Assembly: GCA_002749065.1 (NCBI GenBank)
Contig: PDTX01000006.1
Coordinates: 21,519-85,518 of the forward strand
DNA: 64,000 bases
Direction: 5' to 3'
From: Bacteroidia bacterium
GTDB lineage: Bacteria; Bacteroidota; Bacteroidia; Bacteroidales; CAJPTX01
The position numbers were made by a program, and so were the translations under genes. Positions 18,022 through 27,691 of this stretch are shown one piece after another. Each line of letters opens with the position of its first letter. The stretch's first letter is position 1. The notes under the pieces are model-generated. The model was not told the DNA's origin. It searched no databases and saw nothing but the letters and a program-made list of their open reading frames with translations.

Positions 18022-19063
18022 AGACTAACGTTTTGACCCTCTCCGCATCGTCCCCGAACCACGACGGGCGTATCGGGATGTAGAATATACGCCCGGCCAG
18101 CTGCTCATCGGCCCCCACGGCGTCGCGCAGGCGCATGGCATCCTTCTCCGTGCTGACTATCCAACGCCCCGCATCCATCTCTTGTTGCATCCACTGTCGC
18201 TCCCGCTCCCCGAAGCGGGCGTGGTCGCGCAGCGAGAGCCGCTCCCTGAGGCACCATTCCCCCGCGACGTACTCCCACAGGGGGTGCGGGTTGGCGATGG
18301 CGGTGATGAGGGAGACTTCGGCCCCCGGCGGGATTTCATCCCCCCCCTCCGGGTAGAGCGACCGGGGCGTGCCGTAGGCGATTCCGGAGCAGACGAAGGT
18401 CTGGCCCGGGTGCGTCAGCTCCCGGCGTAGCGCCTCCCGCTCCCCGTCCGTCAGCGTGGTCGGGCATTTGGTCAGGACGATGGCCCGCGCCCTTTTGGCC
18501 TGGTTGCGGAGGTCGCGCAGCCGCCCCAGGGGCATGGGCCAGTCCCGCGTGTAGAGCCGGGTGTAGGACGTGAGCAGCAGCTCCAGACCCACCCGTAGCC
18601 GACGGTGCTGGTAGGCATCGTCCAGCAGGATGACATCCACCTCGCCGAAGCGTTCGCGGATGGTCTCGCAGCCCCTCACCCTGTCCTCGCACACCACGAC
18701 GCGCAGCCAGGGGTGGCGCAGCTTGAGCTGGAGCGGCTCGTCGCCCACCTCCGCGGCCGTGCTGGTCGCTAGCACCTCGCGGAAGCCCCTCGTCCGCCGG
18801 CCGTAGCCGCGGCTCAGCACGGCCGGGTGATGCGCCCCCCGCAGCATCTCCGCCAGCTCGCCCACCATGGGCGACTTGCCCGTGCCACCCACGGCCAGGT
18901 TGCCCACCCCTATGGTTGGCAGGGGGGCGCTATGGCTTCTCAGTATCCGCAGGTCGTAGAGCTTGCCCCGCGCCCAGATGATGGCACCGTAGATGAGCGA
19001 GAACGGCAGGAGTAGGAGCCACATCAGTCTTCCCACCAGCAGCGAGAGCGGCAGGAGTAGCAT
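17996..19063 (-). CDS. lpxK: Tetraacyldisaccharide 4'-kinase
   Basis: Phosphorylates the 4' position of the lipid A precursor disaccharide at the inner membrane. An N-terminal membrane helix is followed by the Walker A motif GNLAVGGTGKSP, then SRGYGRRTRGF, DVILLDDAYQHRRL and RARAIVLTKCP, as in LpxK. The start is uncertain: a GTG at 19129 would add 22 residues and an ATG at 19024 would remove 13. 19063 is a compromise that keeps the hydrophobic N-terminus. The stop lies 26 nt inside punA. Confidence 0.93.
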   Translation of the reverse strand: MLLLPLSLLVGRLMWLLLLPFSLIYGAIIWARGKLYDLRILRSHSAPLPTIGVGNLAVGGTGKSPMVGELAEMLRGAHHPAVLSRGYGRRTRGFREVLATSTAAEVGDEPLQLKLRHPWLRVVVCEDRVRGCETIRERFGEVDVILLDDAYQHRRLRVGLELLLTSYTRLYTRDWPMPLGRLRDLRNQAKRARAIVLTKCPTTLTDGEREALRRELTHPGQTFVCSGIAYGTPRSLYPEGGDEIPPGAEVSLITAIANPHPLWEYVAGEWCLRERLSLRDHARFGERERQWMQQEMDAGRWIVSTEKDAMRLRDAVGADEQLAGRIFYIPIRPSWFGDDAERVKTLVYEYLAENR

Positions 19064-19178
19064 CCCCAGCGCGAAGCGCCCGGCCGTGGCCGTTGAGCTC
19101 TCCCCTTTCCCTAGCGTCCCCACGCCCACGCTCTATACATGGCTACCCCTTGCTGGCTACCTCTCTAGCTTTGGCCTC

Positions 19179-20963
19179 CTACTTCACCTCGAAGCGCACC
19201 GGCAGCTCGGCCCGTATGCCCTGCTTGGACACCAGCGCCTCCACCCCGTGGCGGAAGGTGGCCTCCTCGCCCAGGGCCGGGAGGTAGCGCTCCAGGAGCC
19301 CGGCCTTCGTCTTGAATACGGCATCCATGATTTGCTCGTAGGGTTCGCGCTTGATCTGCGGGTAGGTGCTCAGCCGGTAGTCCTCCAGCCCGGCCCTCTC
19401 GGCGGCCAGGGCGATGGCGTCGCGCAGCCCGCCGAGCTCATCCACCAGCCGGAGGGGCTTGGCGTCCTCCCCGGTCCACACCCGGCCCTGGCCTATGGCA
19501 TCGACATCCCCTGTCGACATCCCGCGGCCCTCCGCGACGCGGCGCAGGAACACGTCGTAGGTCCGCTTGATGGAACGCTGGATTACGTCCCGCTCCTGCT
19601 CGTCGAGCGGGCGGTAGAGCGAGCCGAAGTCCGAGTGCGCATTGGTGGTCACGGTCTCCATGTTGATGCGGAGCTTCTCGCGGGTCAGCTTCCCGAAGGT
19701 CAGGTACATGCCGAACACGCCGATGCTCCCGGTGAGCGTGTAGGGCGAGGCGATGATGCGGTCGGCCGGGGCGGCCATGTAGTAGCCCCCCGAGGCGGCG
19801 TAGCTCCCCATCGACACCACCAGCGGCTTCTGGGCCTTCAGCCGGGCCAGGGCGCGGTACATCTTCTCCGAGGCCAGGGCGGAGCCACCGGGCGAGTTGA
19901 TGCGCAGCACCACGGCCTTCACCCTCTGGTCCGTGCGCAGCTCGTCGAACACCCCCGCGAAGCCCTCGCCGCCGATATGCTCCTTCACCTCCTTGCCGTC
20001 CTTGATGTCCCCCTGCGCGTACACCACCGCGATCTTGTCGGCCTCGAAGTCGATGCCCTCCGTGGCCCGCATGCCCGCCACGTAGTCGCTCAGCTTCGTG
20101 ACGCTGGGTGTCTCGTCCGGGCTTCGCCCCTCGCGGACGCACACTATCGAGTCGAGCTGGTCCTCGTACAGCAGCGCGTCCACCAGGCCCTTCTCCCGGG
20201 CCTGCTCGGGCCGCAGCAGCATCAGCTCGTCGGCGAGCTGGTTGAGCTGCCGGGTCGGGATGCTCCGGCTGGCCGACACCTCGTCCACCAGGTTGCCCCA
20301 CATCGACCCCAGGAAGCGGCCGATCTGCTGGCGGTTGGCCGGGCTCATCTTGCTGTCGAGGAAGGGCTCAACGGCCGACTTGTACTTGCCGTGCCGTATC
20401 ACCTGCGGCTCGATGCCGAACTGCGCGCACGCGTCCTTCAGGTAGGCCACCGTGCTCGTGAAGCCCTTCCACTCGAGCGAGCCCATGGGGTGTAGCATCA
20501 CCGAGTCGGCCACTGAGGCCAGGTAGTAGGTCGCCGCGTTGTACCCGTCGGAGTACGCGTAGACGAACTTGCCCGACTCGCGGAAGGCCTTCAGCTCCCC
20601 GCGCAGCTCCCCGGCGATGCTCAGCGGCACCTGGCCCCCGCTGGTCTGCAGCACGATGCCCACTACCCGGTCGTCCTCCCGGGCCTTCGAGATGGCCTCC
20701 AGCACGTCGAAGAGCGCCAGCGGCCGGGGTTCTGAGGATTCGATTTCGCGGAGGAGGTCCAGCGGGCGCTCCACCACCCGGTCGCGGATGGGCTGCTGGA
20801 GGTTCAGGTACAGGACTGTCTGGTCCTCCACCGGTGCGGGGGGCTCATCGCCCATCATGGCAACCAGGCTGCCCACCACGCCCCCCAGCAGGAGCAACGA
20901 GAGCAGCATCACGAGGAAGAAGCCGACAACCACGGCTAGAACGGTTTGGAGAAACGATTTCAT
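19179..20963 (-). CDS. sppA: Signal peptide peptidase SppA, 67K type
   Basis: 594 aa from ATG 20963 (MKSFLQTV), a long form with two tandem ClpP/crotonase-like halves. One N-terminal membrane helix. The catalytic Lys lies in the N-half (ESGKFVYAYSDGYNAATYYL) and the nucleophile Ser in the C-half (VSMGSYAASGGYYMAAPADR). It degrades leftover signal peptides in the membrane. It heads the sppA-lpxK-punA order I recall from other Bacteroidales. Confidence 0.95.
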   Translation of the reverse strand: MKSFLQTVLAVVVGFFLVMLLSLLLLGGVVGSLVAMMGDEPPAPVEDQTVLYLNLQQPIRDRVVERPLDLLREIESSEPRPLALFDVLEAISKAREDDRVVGIVLQTSGGQVPLSIAGELRGELKAFRESGKFVYAYSDGYNAATYYLASVADSVMLHPMGSLEWKGFTSTVAYLKDACAQFGIEPQVIRHGKYKSAVEPFLDSKMSPANRQQIGRFLGSMWGNLVDEVSASRSIPTRQLNQLADELMLLRPEQAREKGLVDALLYEDQLDSIVCVREGRSPDETPSVTKLSDYVAGMRATEGIDFEADKIAVVYAQGDIKDGKEVKEHIGGEGFAGVFDELRTDQRVKAVVLRINSPGGSALASEKMYRALARLKAQKPLVVSMGSYAASGGYYMAAPADRIIASPYTLTGSIGVFGMYLTFGKLTREKLRINMETVTTNAHSDFGSLYRPLDEQERDVIQRSIKRTYDVFLRRVAEGRGMSTGDVDAIGQGRVWTGEDAKPLRLVDELGGLRDAIALAAERAGLEDYRLSTYPQIKREPYEQIMDAVFKTKAGLLERYLPALGEEATFRHGVEALVSKQGIRAELPVRFEVK

Positions 20964-21099
20964 ACTATATCTACTACCATTTTGCTGCACTACGCACGGC
21001 GCGGTGCAGGGCTAAACATGAAACACTACACGCATCACACTACAATACAATATGTGTCTGCGGCCCCGGGGCCTTGGTCGCCCGGGCCGCGCCTCGTAC

Positions 21100-22080
21100 T
21101 CATTCCTCCCGGGCCTTCATGTGGGCCGCGAGGAAGCGCCGCACGGCCTGGGTGTACTCCCTGGGGTGGTCCCGGTAGGCCCTGGCGTGCCTGCTGCCCT
21201 CGGCCACGAAGATGGCCTTGGGGCTGGCGCATGCCTCGTAGAGCGGCCAGAGCATCCAGCTGGGCACGTAGGTATCCTCGTCCCCGTGGATGAACAGCAT
21301 GGGCCGCTTGGCGCGCGCCACCGCCTCCAGGGGCGAGGCCTCGCGGAAGTTCCACCCGTACTTCCACTGGCAGATGAGGTCCGCGGTGTGGAGCATGGGG
21401 AAGGGGGGTAGGCCGTAGAGCTCGTCGAGCTGGTGGGCGAATTCGTCCCACACGGAGGTGTAGCCGCAGTCCTCCACGAAGCAGCGGACCGTCGGGGGGC
21501 AGTCCTCCCCGGCCAGGTGCATGGTCGTGGCCGCCCCCATGGACACGCCGTGCACGACGATTTCTGTCCCCCCGCCGTATATGGAGTCGACCACCGGGAG
21601 CCACTCCAGCACGTCGAGCCGGTCGCGCAGGCCCATCTGCACGTGGTCGCCCTCGCTCTTGCCGTGCGCGAAGAGGTCGGGGAGGAACACGTTGTAGCCC
21701 AGGTCGTGGTGGTAGAGGTAGGCCAGCTGCAGCATGCTCATGGGGGTGTCGGAGTAGCCGTGGATGATGAGGGCCGTGCGGCGGGTCGTGTCGCGGGCCG
21801 GGATGTAGACGGCGTGGAGCCGCACCGAGTCGCGGTTGCGCATGGTGACCTCGCCCATGGCGCCGCGGGCCATCAGGCTGTCGTACCACGGCATGATGAA
21901 GGGGTACTCCCCGGCCATGCGGTCGAGCCCGGCCTGGTAGGCGCGGTCCTCCTCGCTGGGGCGATTGATGCCGACCCGCAGCAGGTAGCTCGCCCCCACG
22001 AAGCATGCCGCGAGGAGCAGGGTCAGCGTGGCCAGGGTGAGGATGGCCAGGCGGTTCACGGCGACCTTGGAGATGCGCAT
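21100..22080 (-). CDS. Membrane-anchored alpha/beta hydrolase
   Basis: 326 aa from ATG 22080 (MRISKVAVNR). One N-terminal membrane helix or lipoprotein-like signal (LLLAACFVGASYLLR). The fold shows an oxyanion loop HGYSDTPMSM, nucleophile elbow VVHGVSMGAATTMHLA, acid in MLFIHGDEDTYVPSW and a catalytic His in EGSRHARAY. Resembles serine aminopeptidase/esterase-like hydrolases of the S9/BAAT-like type; substrate unknown. Monocistronic, divergent from fbp across a 278-nt gap. Confidence 0.88.
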   Translation of the reverse strand: MRISKVAVNRLAILTLATLTLLLAACFVGASYLLRVGINRPSEEDRAYQAGLDRMAGEYPFIMPWYDSLMARGAMGEVTMRNRDSVRLHAVYIPARDTTRRTALIIHGYSDTPMSMLQLAYLYHHDLGYNVFLPDLFAHGKSEGDHVQMGLRDRLDVLEWLPVVDSIYGGGTEIVVHGVSMGAATTMHLAGEDCPPTVRCFVEDCGYTSVWDEFAHQLDELYGLPPFPMLHTADLICQWKYGWNFREASPLEAVARAKRPMLFIHGDEDTYVPSWMLWPLYEACASPKAIFVAEGSRHARAYRDHPREYTQAVRRFLAAHMKAREE

Positions 22081-22127
22081 GGGCCTGTTTACGTCTTTAC
22101 CTTTTTTACCTTTGATTGTAAGCGCAG

Positions 22128-22135
22128 CAAAGGTA
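22128..22135 (-). promoter_or_regulatory. Candidate -7 element TACCTTTG for the alpha/beta hydrolase gene
   Basis: The minus strand reads TACCTTTG 48 nt before the ATG at 22080. A plus-strand TACCTTTG also occurs at 22107-22114 but is followed by no gene within 240 nt. Confidence 0.45.
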
Positions 22136-22293
22136 CTTTTTTCTGGACAATCGAGCGTCGCGCGCGGCGGCCCCTCGGCCCGTGGTGCCTCCCCGGGGCG
22201 TGGGCGGATTTCCGGCGGGGCGATGCCCCAGCGCATGCCCGCTGTCCCGGCCGAAAATGCCCCCCCAATCGGCAGCCCCATCCAAAATATTAC

Positions 22294-22301
22294 TACCTTT
22301 A
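22294..22301 (+). promoter_or_regulatory. Candidate -7 element TACCTTTA for fbp
   Basis: Near-consensus TAnnTTTG (last base A) 57 nt before the fbp ATG, in the short AT-rich block of the divergent gap. Confidence 0.4.
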
Positions 22302-22358
22302 CGCGGGCCAAAATGCGCGAGCCGCCGTGGGCCGGAACGTAAAGACTAAATCGTAGCT

Positions 22359-23375
<1,017 letters not shown>

Positions 23376-23419
23376 GCGGGCTACCCCGAGCAGCCCCAAC
23401 CTCCAAATCGACGAGCCGT

Positions 23420-24850
23420 ATGCAGAAGCAGACCAAGATCGTGGGCACGATATCCAACCTGCGTTTGGACCGGGACTTCCTCTCGGGCCTAATCCGGGCC
23501 GGGGTCAACGTCCTGCGCCTCAACACCGCGCACCAGAGCCCGCAGGAGCTGGCCGAGGCGGTGGACACAATACGGGCGGTGGACGACCGGGTGGCCATCC
23601 TGGTGGACACCAAGGGGCCCGAGATCCGCGTCTCCTCCGGGGGCGAGCCGGTGGAGGCCACGGTGGGCCGGCCCATCCACCTGAAGGGCGACCCGGAGGG
23701 CCTCTCGGGGGGCGACCGCCTCTACGTCAACCTGCCGGGCTTCGGGGCGCGCGTGCCGCTGGGGGCCTCCATCCTCATCGACGACGGCGAGCTGGAGCTG
23801 GTGGTGACGGCCAAGGATGGGGAGACGCTCACCTGCTTCCCCCAGTCGGACGGGCTCATCAAGCTGCGCAAGAGCGTGAACATCCCGAGCGTCCCCTTCG
23901 ACCTCCCCTCGGTCTCGGAGCGCGACCGGGAGTTCATCCGCGTGGCCAGCGAGAAGGGGGTGGAGTTCATCGCCCACTCCTTCGTGCGCTGCGCTGAGGA
24001 CGTGCTGGCCGTGCGGCGGCTCGTGGAGCAGCACGGCGGGGTGGCCCGGGTGATCGCCAAGATAGAGAACCAGGAGGGGGTCGACCACATCGACCGGATT
24101 CTGGACCACGCCTACGGGGTGATGGTGGCGCGCGGCGACCTGGGGATTGAAATCCCCGAGGAGCGGGTGCCGGCCGTGCAGCGGATGATTCTGCAGAAGT
24201 GCATCGAGAGCTCCAAGCCGGTGATCGTGGCCACGCAGATGCTCCACACGATGATAGAGAACCCCCGGCCCACCCGGGCGGAGATATCGGACGTGGCGGG
24301 GGCGATCTACGGCGAGACGGACGCGGTGATGCTCTCGGGCGAGACGGCCTACGGGAAGTACCCCGAGGAGGCCGTCGGCACCATGACCCGCATCGCCAGC
24401 GAGGTGGAGCGGCATCTGCGCCCCTTCCGCGACCACAAGTTGCAGCGGGTCGACTACGTGGTCACCGAGACGCTGGCCCGGTCCACCGTGGGGGCGAGCG
24501 TGCACATCAAGCCCCGGGCCATCATCGTGGACACCCTCACGGGGCGCACGGCCCGCTACGTGGCGGCCTACCGGGGGCGGGTGCCCATCTTCGCGATGTG
24601 CTACCGCAGGTCGGTGGCCCGCCAGCTGCAGCTCACCTACGGGGTGCAGCCCTACTTCATGGAGATGCGGAGCAGCCGCGAGGAGTTCCTCCAGTACGCG
24701 GTGTCGCTGCTGCTGGACGAGGGCCAGCTGCAGCACCGCGACATGGTGATGGTCATCGGCGGGTCCTTCGGGCCGAGCGAAGGGGCCACCTTCCTGGAGA
24801 TTAGCCAGGTGAGCAAGATCCTCTCAAGCCGCGTGCGCCATGAACGTTGA
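23420..24850 (+). CDS. pyk: Pyruvate kinase
   Basis: 476 aa from ATG 23420 (MQKQTKIV). PEP + ADP to pyruvate + ATP. Seen: VLRLNTAH, ILVDTKGPEIR, AKIENQEGVDHIDRIL (catalytic Lys), YGVMVARGDLGIEIP, and KPVIVATQMLHTMIENPRPT. The very N-terminal block reads TISNLRLDRDF where most pyruvate kinases have a TIGPAS-like motif, so it is a variant subtype. The last 11 nt overlap the next gene. Confidence 0.96.
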   Translation: MQKQTKIVGTISNLRLDRDFLSGLIRAGVNVLRLNTAHQSPQELAEAVDTIRAVDDRVAILVDTKGPEIRVSSGGEPVEATVGRPIHLKGDPEGLSGGDRLYVNLPGFGARVPLGASILIDDGELELVVTAKDGETLTCFPQSDGLIKLRKSVNIPSVPFDLPSVSERDREFIRVASEKGVEFIAHSFVRCAEDVLAVRRLVEQHGGVARVIAKIENQEGVDHIDRILDHAYGVMVARGDLGIEIPEERVPAVQRMILQKCIESSKPVIVATQMLHTMIENPRPTRAEISDVAGAIYGETDAVMLSGETAYGKYPEEAVGTMTRIASEVERHLRPFRDHKLQRVDYVVTETLARSTVGASVHIKPRAIIVDTLTGRTARYVAAYRGRVPIFAMCYRRSVARQLQLTYGVQPYFMEMRSSREEFLQYAVSLLLDEGQLQHRDMVMVIGGSFGPSEGATFLEISQVSKILSSRVRHER

Positions 24851-25403
24851 GTACCTACCCATCACGGACGCGCCGGGCTACGGCCTGCAGCGGATACGCA
24901 CCGCGGAGGATGTCCTCGAGATCGCGGAGATCTACGTGACGGCCTTCCCGGAGGAGGAGCGCCGCCCGCTGCGTGCCCAGGCGCGCGCGGCCCGGCGCGA
25001 GGAGGCGCTCTTCTACCGCATCGTGCGGGAGGGGCAGACGGTGGGCATGTTCACGGCCTGGGAGCTGCCGCGGGTGGTCTACGGTGAGCACTTCGCCGTG
25101 GGCCCGAGGGTGCGGGCCAAGGGCCTGGGGACGAAGGTGCTGCGGACCATCATGCAGGCCACGGGTAAACCCCTCTTCGGGGAGGTGGAGCCCCCGGTGG
25201 ACGAGCTGACGACCCGGCGGCTGAACTTCTACCTCCGCGAGGGTTTCCACGTGCTCGACCGGGAGTACTACCAGCCGCCCTACACGCCCGAGCTGCCCCC
25301 GGTGAGGCTCCTGCTCCTGTCCACCGACCCCGACCTGCGGGGCGAGCGGCTGGAGCAGACCATAGCTGACCTCTTCGCCACCGTATTCGTAAAGCATATC
25401 TAG
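24840..25403 (+). CDS. GNAT family N-acetyltransferase
   Basis: 187 aa. The GNAT core reads YRIVREGQTVGMFTAWELP, EHFAVGPRVRAKGLGTKVL (the acetyl-CoA pyrophosphate loop R-x-x-G-x-G form) and FYLREGFHVLDREYYQPPY. Substrate unknown. It overlaps pyk by 11 nt and is followed 6 nt later by lolD, so it probably shares the fbp-pyk transcript. Confidence 0.85.
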   Translation: MNVEYLPITDAPGYGLQRIRTAEDVLEIAEIYVTAFPEEERRPLRAQARAARREEALFYRIVREGQTVGMFTAWELPRVVYGEHFAVGPRVRAKGLGTKVLRTIMQATGKPLFGEVEPPVDELTTRRLNFYLREGFHVLDREYYQPPYTPELPPVRLLLLSTDPDLRGERLEQTIADLFATVFVKHI

Positions 25404-25409
25404 CGCGGG

Positions 25410-26063
25410 ATGATAGCCACACGTGCCATATGCAAGAGCTTCGGCTCTCTGCAGGTCCTCAAGGGGATAGACCTCCACATCCCGGCCGGGAGGCTGGCCA
25501 CCATCGTGGGCGCGAGCGGCGCGGGCAAGACGACCCTGCTGCAGATTCTGGGGACGCTCCTCCCGCCCGATGGCGGCGAGCTGATCATCGACGGCGACGC
25601 GGTGCAGCACCTGGGGCCGAAGGCCATCGCCGCCTTCCGGAACGAGAAGATCGGCTTCGTATTCCAGTTCCACCATCTGCTGCCGGAGTTCAACGCCCTG
25701 GAGAACGTCTGCCTCCCGGCGCTCATCCGGAACGACTCGATGCGGGAGGCCAGGCGGCGGGCCACCGAGCTGCTGGAGTACCTCGGCCTGCGCGACCGCC
25801 TGAGCCACAAGCCCTCGGAGCTCTCCGGGGGCGAGCAGCAGCGGGTGGCCGTGGCCCGGGCGCTGGTGAACAGGCCGAGGATCATCCTGGCCGACGAGCC
25901 CTCCGGCAACCTCGATTCGCGCAACCGGGAGGAGCTGCACGGCCTCTTCTTCCAGCTATGCGAGGAGTTCGGCCAGACCTTCGTGGTGGTGACCCACGAC
26001 CAGCACCTGGCCGACAGCGCGCACCTGCAGCTACGGATGGAGGACGGGCGGATCGTGGCCTAG
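25410..26063 (+). CDS. lolD: Lipoprotein-release ABC transporter ATP-binding protein, LolD-like
   Basis: 217 aa. Walker [10 protein letters not shown] near residue 34-42, Q-loop [15 protein letters not shown], signature [15 protein letters not shown], Walker [15 protein letters not shown] and the H-loop VVVTHDQ. The [16 protein letters not shown] block is typical of LolD/MacB-type ATPases. No LolC/E permease gene is beside it, which is common in Bacteroidetes. Confidence 0.87.
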   Translation: MIATRAICKSFGSLQVLKGIDLHIPAGRLATIVGASGAGKTTLLQILGTLLPPDGGELIIDGDAVQHLGPKAIAAFRNEKIGFVFQFHHLLPEFNALENVCLPALIRNDSMREARRRATELLEYLGLRDRLSHKPSELSGGEQQRVAVARALVNRPRIILADEPSGNLDSRNREELHGLFFQLCEEFGQTFVVVTHDQHLADSAHLQLRMEDGRIVA

Positions 26064-26083
26064 CGCGGCCTAAACGGATTTCT

Positions 26084-26794
26084 ATGGGTCAGGACTACTT
26101 TCGCTTCAAGCAATTCTCCGTGCGGCAGGACCTGGAGGTGATGCGCGTCAACGTGGACGGGGTGCTGCTGGGGGCCTGGGCCGGGGTGGAGGGCGCATGC
26201 GCCGCGCTGGACGTGGGCACGGGCACGGGGGTCATCGCCCTGATGCTGGCCCAGCGGGGCGTGCCGCGGGTCGATGCCATCGACATCTCGCCCGAGGCCA
26301 CTGAGCAGGCCGGGCGCAACGTGGCCCACTCGCCGTGGCCGGGCGCGGTGGGGGTGCACCACTCCTCCTTCCAGCTCTGGGCCGAGGTCTGCACCCAGCC
26401 CTACGACCTGGTGGTGTCGAACCCGCCCTACTTCAGCAACTCGCTCAAGGGCCCGGACGCGCGGCGCAACGCCATGCGGCACAACGACCTGCTGCCGCAC
26501 CGCGAGCTGCTCGAGGCGCTGGACCTCTGCCTGGCGGCCGATGGGTGCTTCGCGGGCATCTTCCCCACCTCGGAGGGGGCCCTGCTCATCGCCCTGGCCG
26601 CGGAGCTGGGCCTGCACTGCCGGCGGAAGCTCCTGGTGTCGTCCAAGCCCAACGGCCCGGTCAAGCGCATCCTCTGCGAGCTGACCCGGGGCGCGGGCAC
26701 CGGGCATGAGGCCCAGCTCAGCATCTACGACCACGCCGGGGAGTACTCCCGGGCCTACCGAGACCTGACGGCCGACTTCTACCTGAACTTCTAG
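26084..26794 (+). CDS. trmN6: tRNA1(Val) (adenine-37-N6)-methyltransferase
   Basis: 236 aa from ATG 26084 (MGQDYFRFKQF). FRFKQFSVRQDLEVMRVNVDG at the N-terminus, SAM motif ALDVGTGTGVIALMLAQR and the N6-adenine catalytic motif VVSNPPYF at about residue 112 are diagnostic for the YfiC family. Frame before the ATG is open but antisense-like and runs into lolD. A 66-nt gap with a -7 element follows. Confidence 0.92.
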   Translation: MGQDYFRFKQFSVRQDLEVMRVNVDGVLLGAWAGVEGACAALDVGTGTGVIALMLAQRGVPRVDAIDISPEATEQAGRNVAHSPWPGAVGVHHSSFQLWAEVCTQPYDLVVSNPPYFSNSLKGPDARRNAMRHNDLLPHRELLEALDLCLAADGCFAGIFPTSEGALLIALAAELGLHCRRKLLVSSKPNGPVKRILCELTRGAGTGHEAQLSIYDHAGEYSRAYRDLTADFYLNF

Positions 26795-26809
26795 GTTCGG
26801 GCAAATCAT

Positions 26810-26817
26810 TATCTTTG
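26810..26817 (+). promoter_or_regulatory. Candidate -7 element TATCTTTG for the PASTA gene
   Basis: Exact TAnnTTTG match 44 nt before the ATG at 26862. The -33 region is not convincing. Confidence 0.5.
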
Positions 26818-26861
26818 CGCTGGTATAACGCCGCCGAGGGTGAGCATAAGGATACACTTTT

Positions 26862-27686
26862 ATGGTCAACTACCGTGATATAATCCGTTACGCCTGGAGC
26901 GTTCCCTACATCAAGCATCCGTTGCTGGGCCTGCTGCTGGGCCTGCTCATCACCGTGGCCATCTTCGTCTCGCTCTCGCTCTTCACGCGGCATGGGCGGG
27001 AGTTCCCCGTCCCGGACTTCCGCTCCCTGCCCCTGGGCGAGGCCGTATCGCTGGCCGAGCGGGAGGGCCTGCAGTGCGTCGTCTCCGACTCGACCTACAT
27101 GCTGGGCCGCCGGCCGGGCGAGGTGCTCGAGCAGCAGCCCGTGCCGGGCAACAAGGTGAAGCGCGGGCGCAGCGTCTTCCTGCTCGTCAACGCCCTGGCC
27201 CCCCAGCAGATAGAGCTGCCCGACATCCTGGGCGTACCCATCAAGCGGGCGATACTGGCGCTCAACCGCTCGGGGCTGGAGGTGGGCCACCTGCGCTTCG
27301 TGTACGACGTGGCCCTGGGCGAGGTCCGGGAGCAGTCCTACCGGGGTCGGCCCATAGTGACCGGTGAGCAGCTCCCCAAGGGGGCATCGGTGGACCTGAG
27401 CCTGGGCAACGGGGAGTACGAGCGCTACGTGCGGGCCCCCCGCCTGAACGGCATGACCCTCCGAGAGGCCCGCAACGCCCTGGCCGAACGCTTCCTCAAC
27501 GTGGGTAAAATCAGCTACGACGGAACTGTGGCCAACCTCTCCGACTCGCTCAAGGCCCGGGTATACAGCACCTACCCCCCCTCCAAGGCCCGCCAGCAGA
27601 TGGGCCTCGGCGATACGGTGGACGTATGGCTGACCCTGAACCAGGCGAGGATAGAAAGCCCCAAGGCGCGGAAACCGACTAGCTAA
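26862..27686 (+). CDS. PASTA domain membrane protein
   Basis: 274 aa. One membrane helix at about 23-45, then three PASTA repeats (about 46-113, 115-187, 190-262), recognisable from PDFRSLPLGEAVSLAEREGL, LPDILGVPIKRAILALNRSG and LNGMTLREARNALAERF. There is no kinase or penicillin-binding domain attached. PASTA domains bind muropeptides or support septal wall enzymes. In Bacteroidetes such stand-alone PASTA proteins often precede rluD, as they nearly do here. Confidence 0.88.
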   Translation: MVNYRDIIRYAWSVPYIKHPLLGLLLGLLITVAIFVSLSLFTRHGREFPVPDFRSLPLGEAVSLAEREGLQCVVSDSTYMLGRRPGEVLEQQPVPGNKVKRGRSVFLLVNALAPQQIELPDILGVPIKRAILALNRSGLEVGHLRFVYDVALGEVREQSYRGRPIVTGEQLPKGASVDLSLGNGEYERYVRAPRLNGMTLREARNALAERFLNVGKISYDGTVANLSDSLKARVYSTYPPSKARQQMGLGDTVDVWLTLNQARIESPKARKPTS

Positions 27687-27691
27687 GCACT

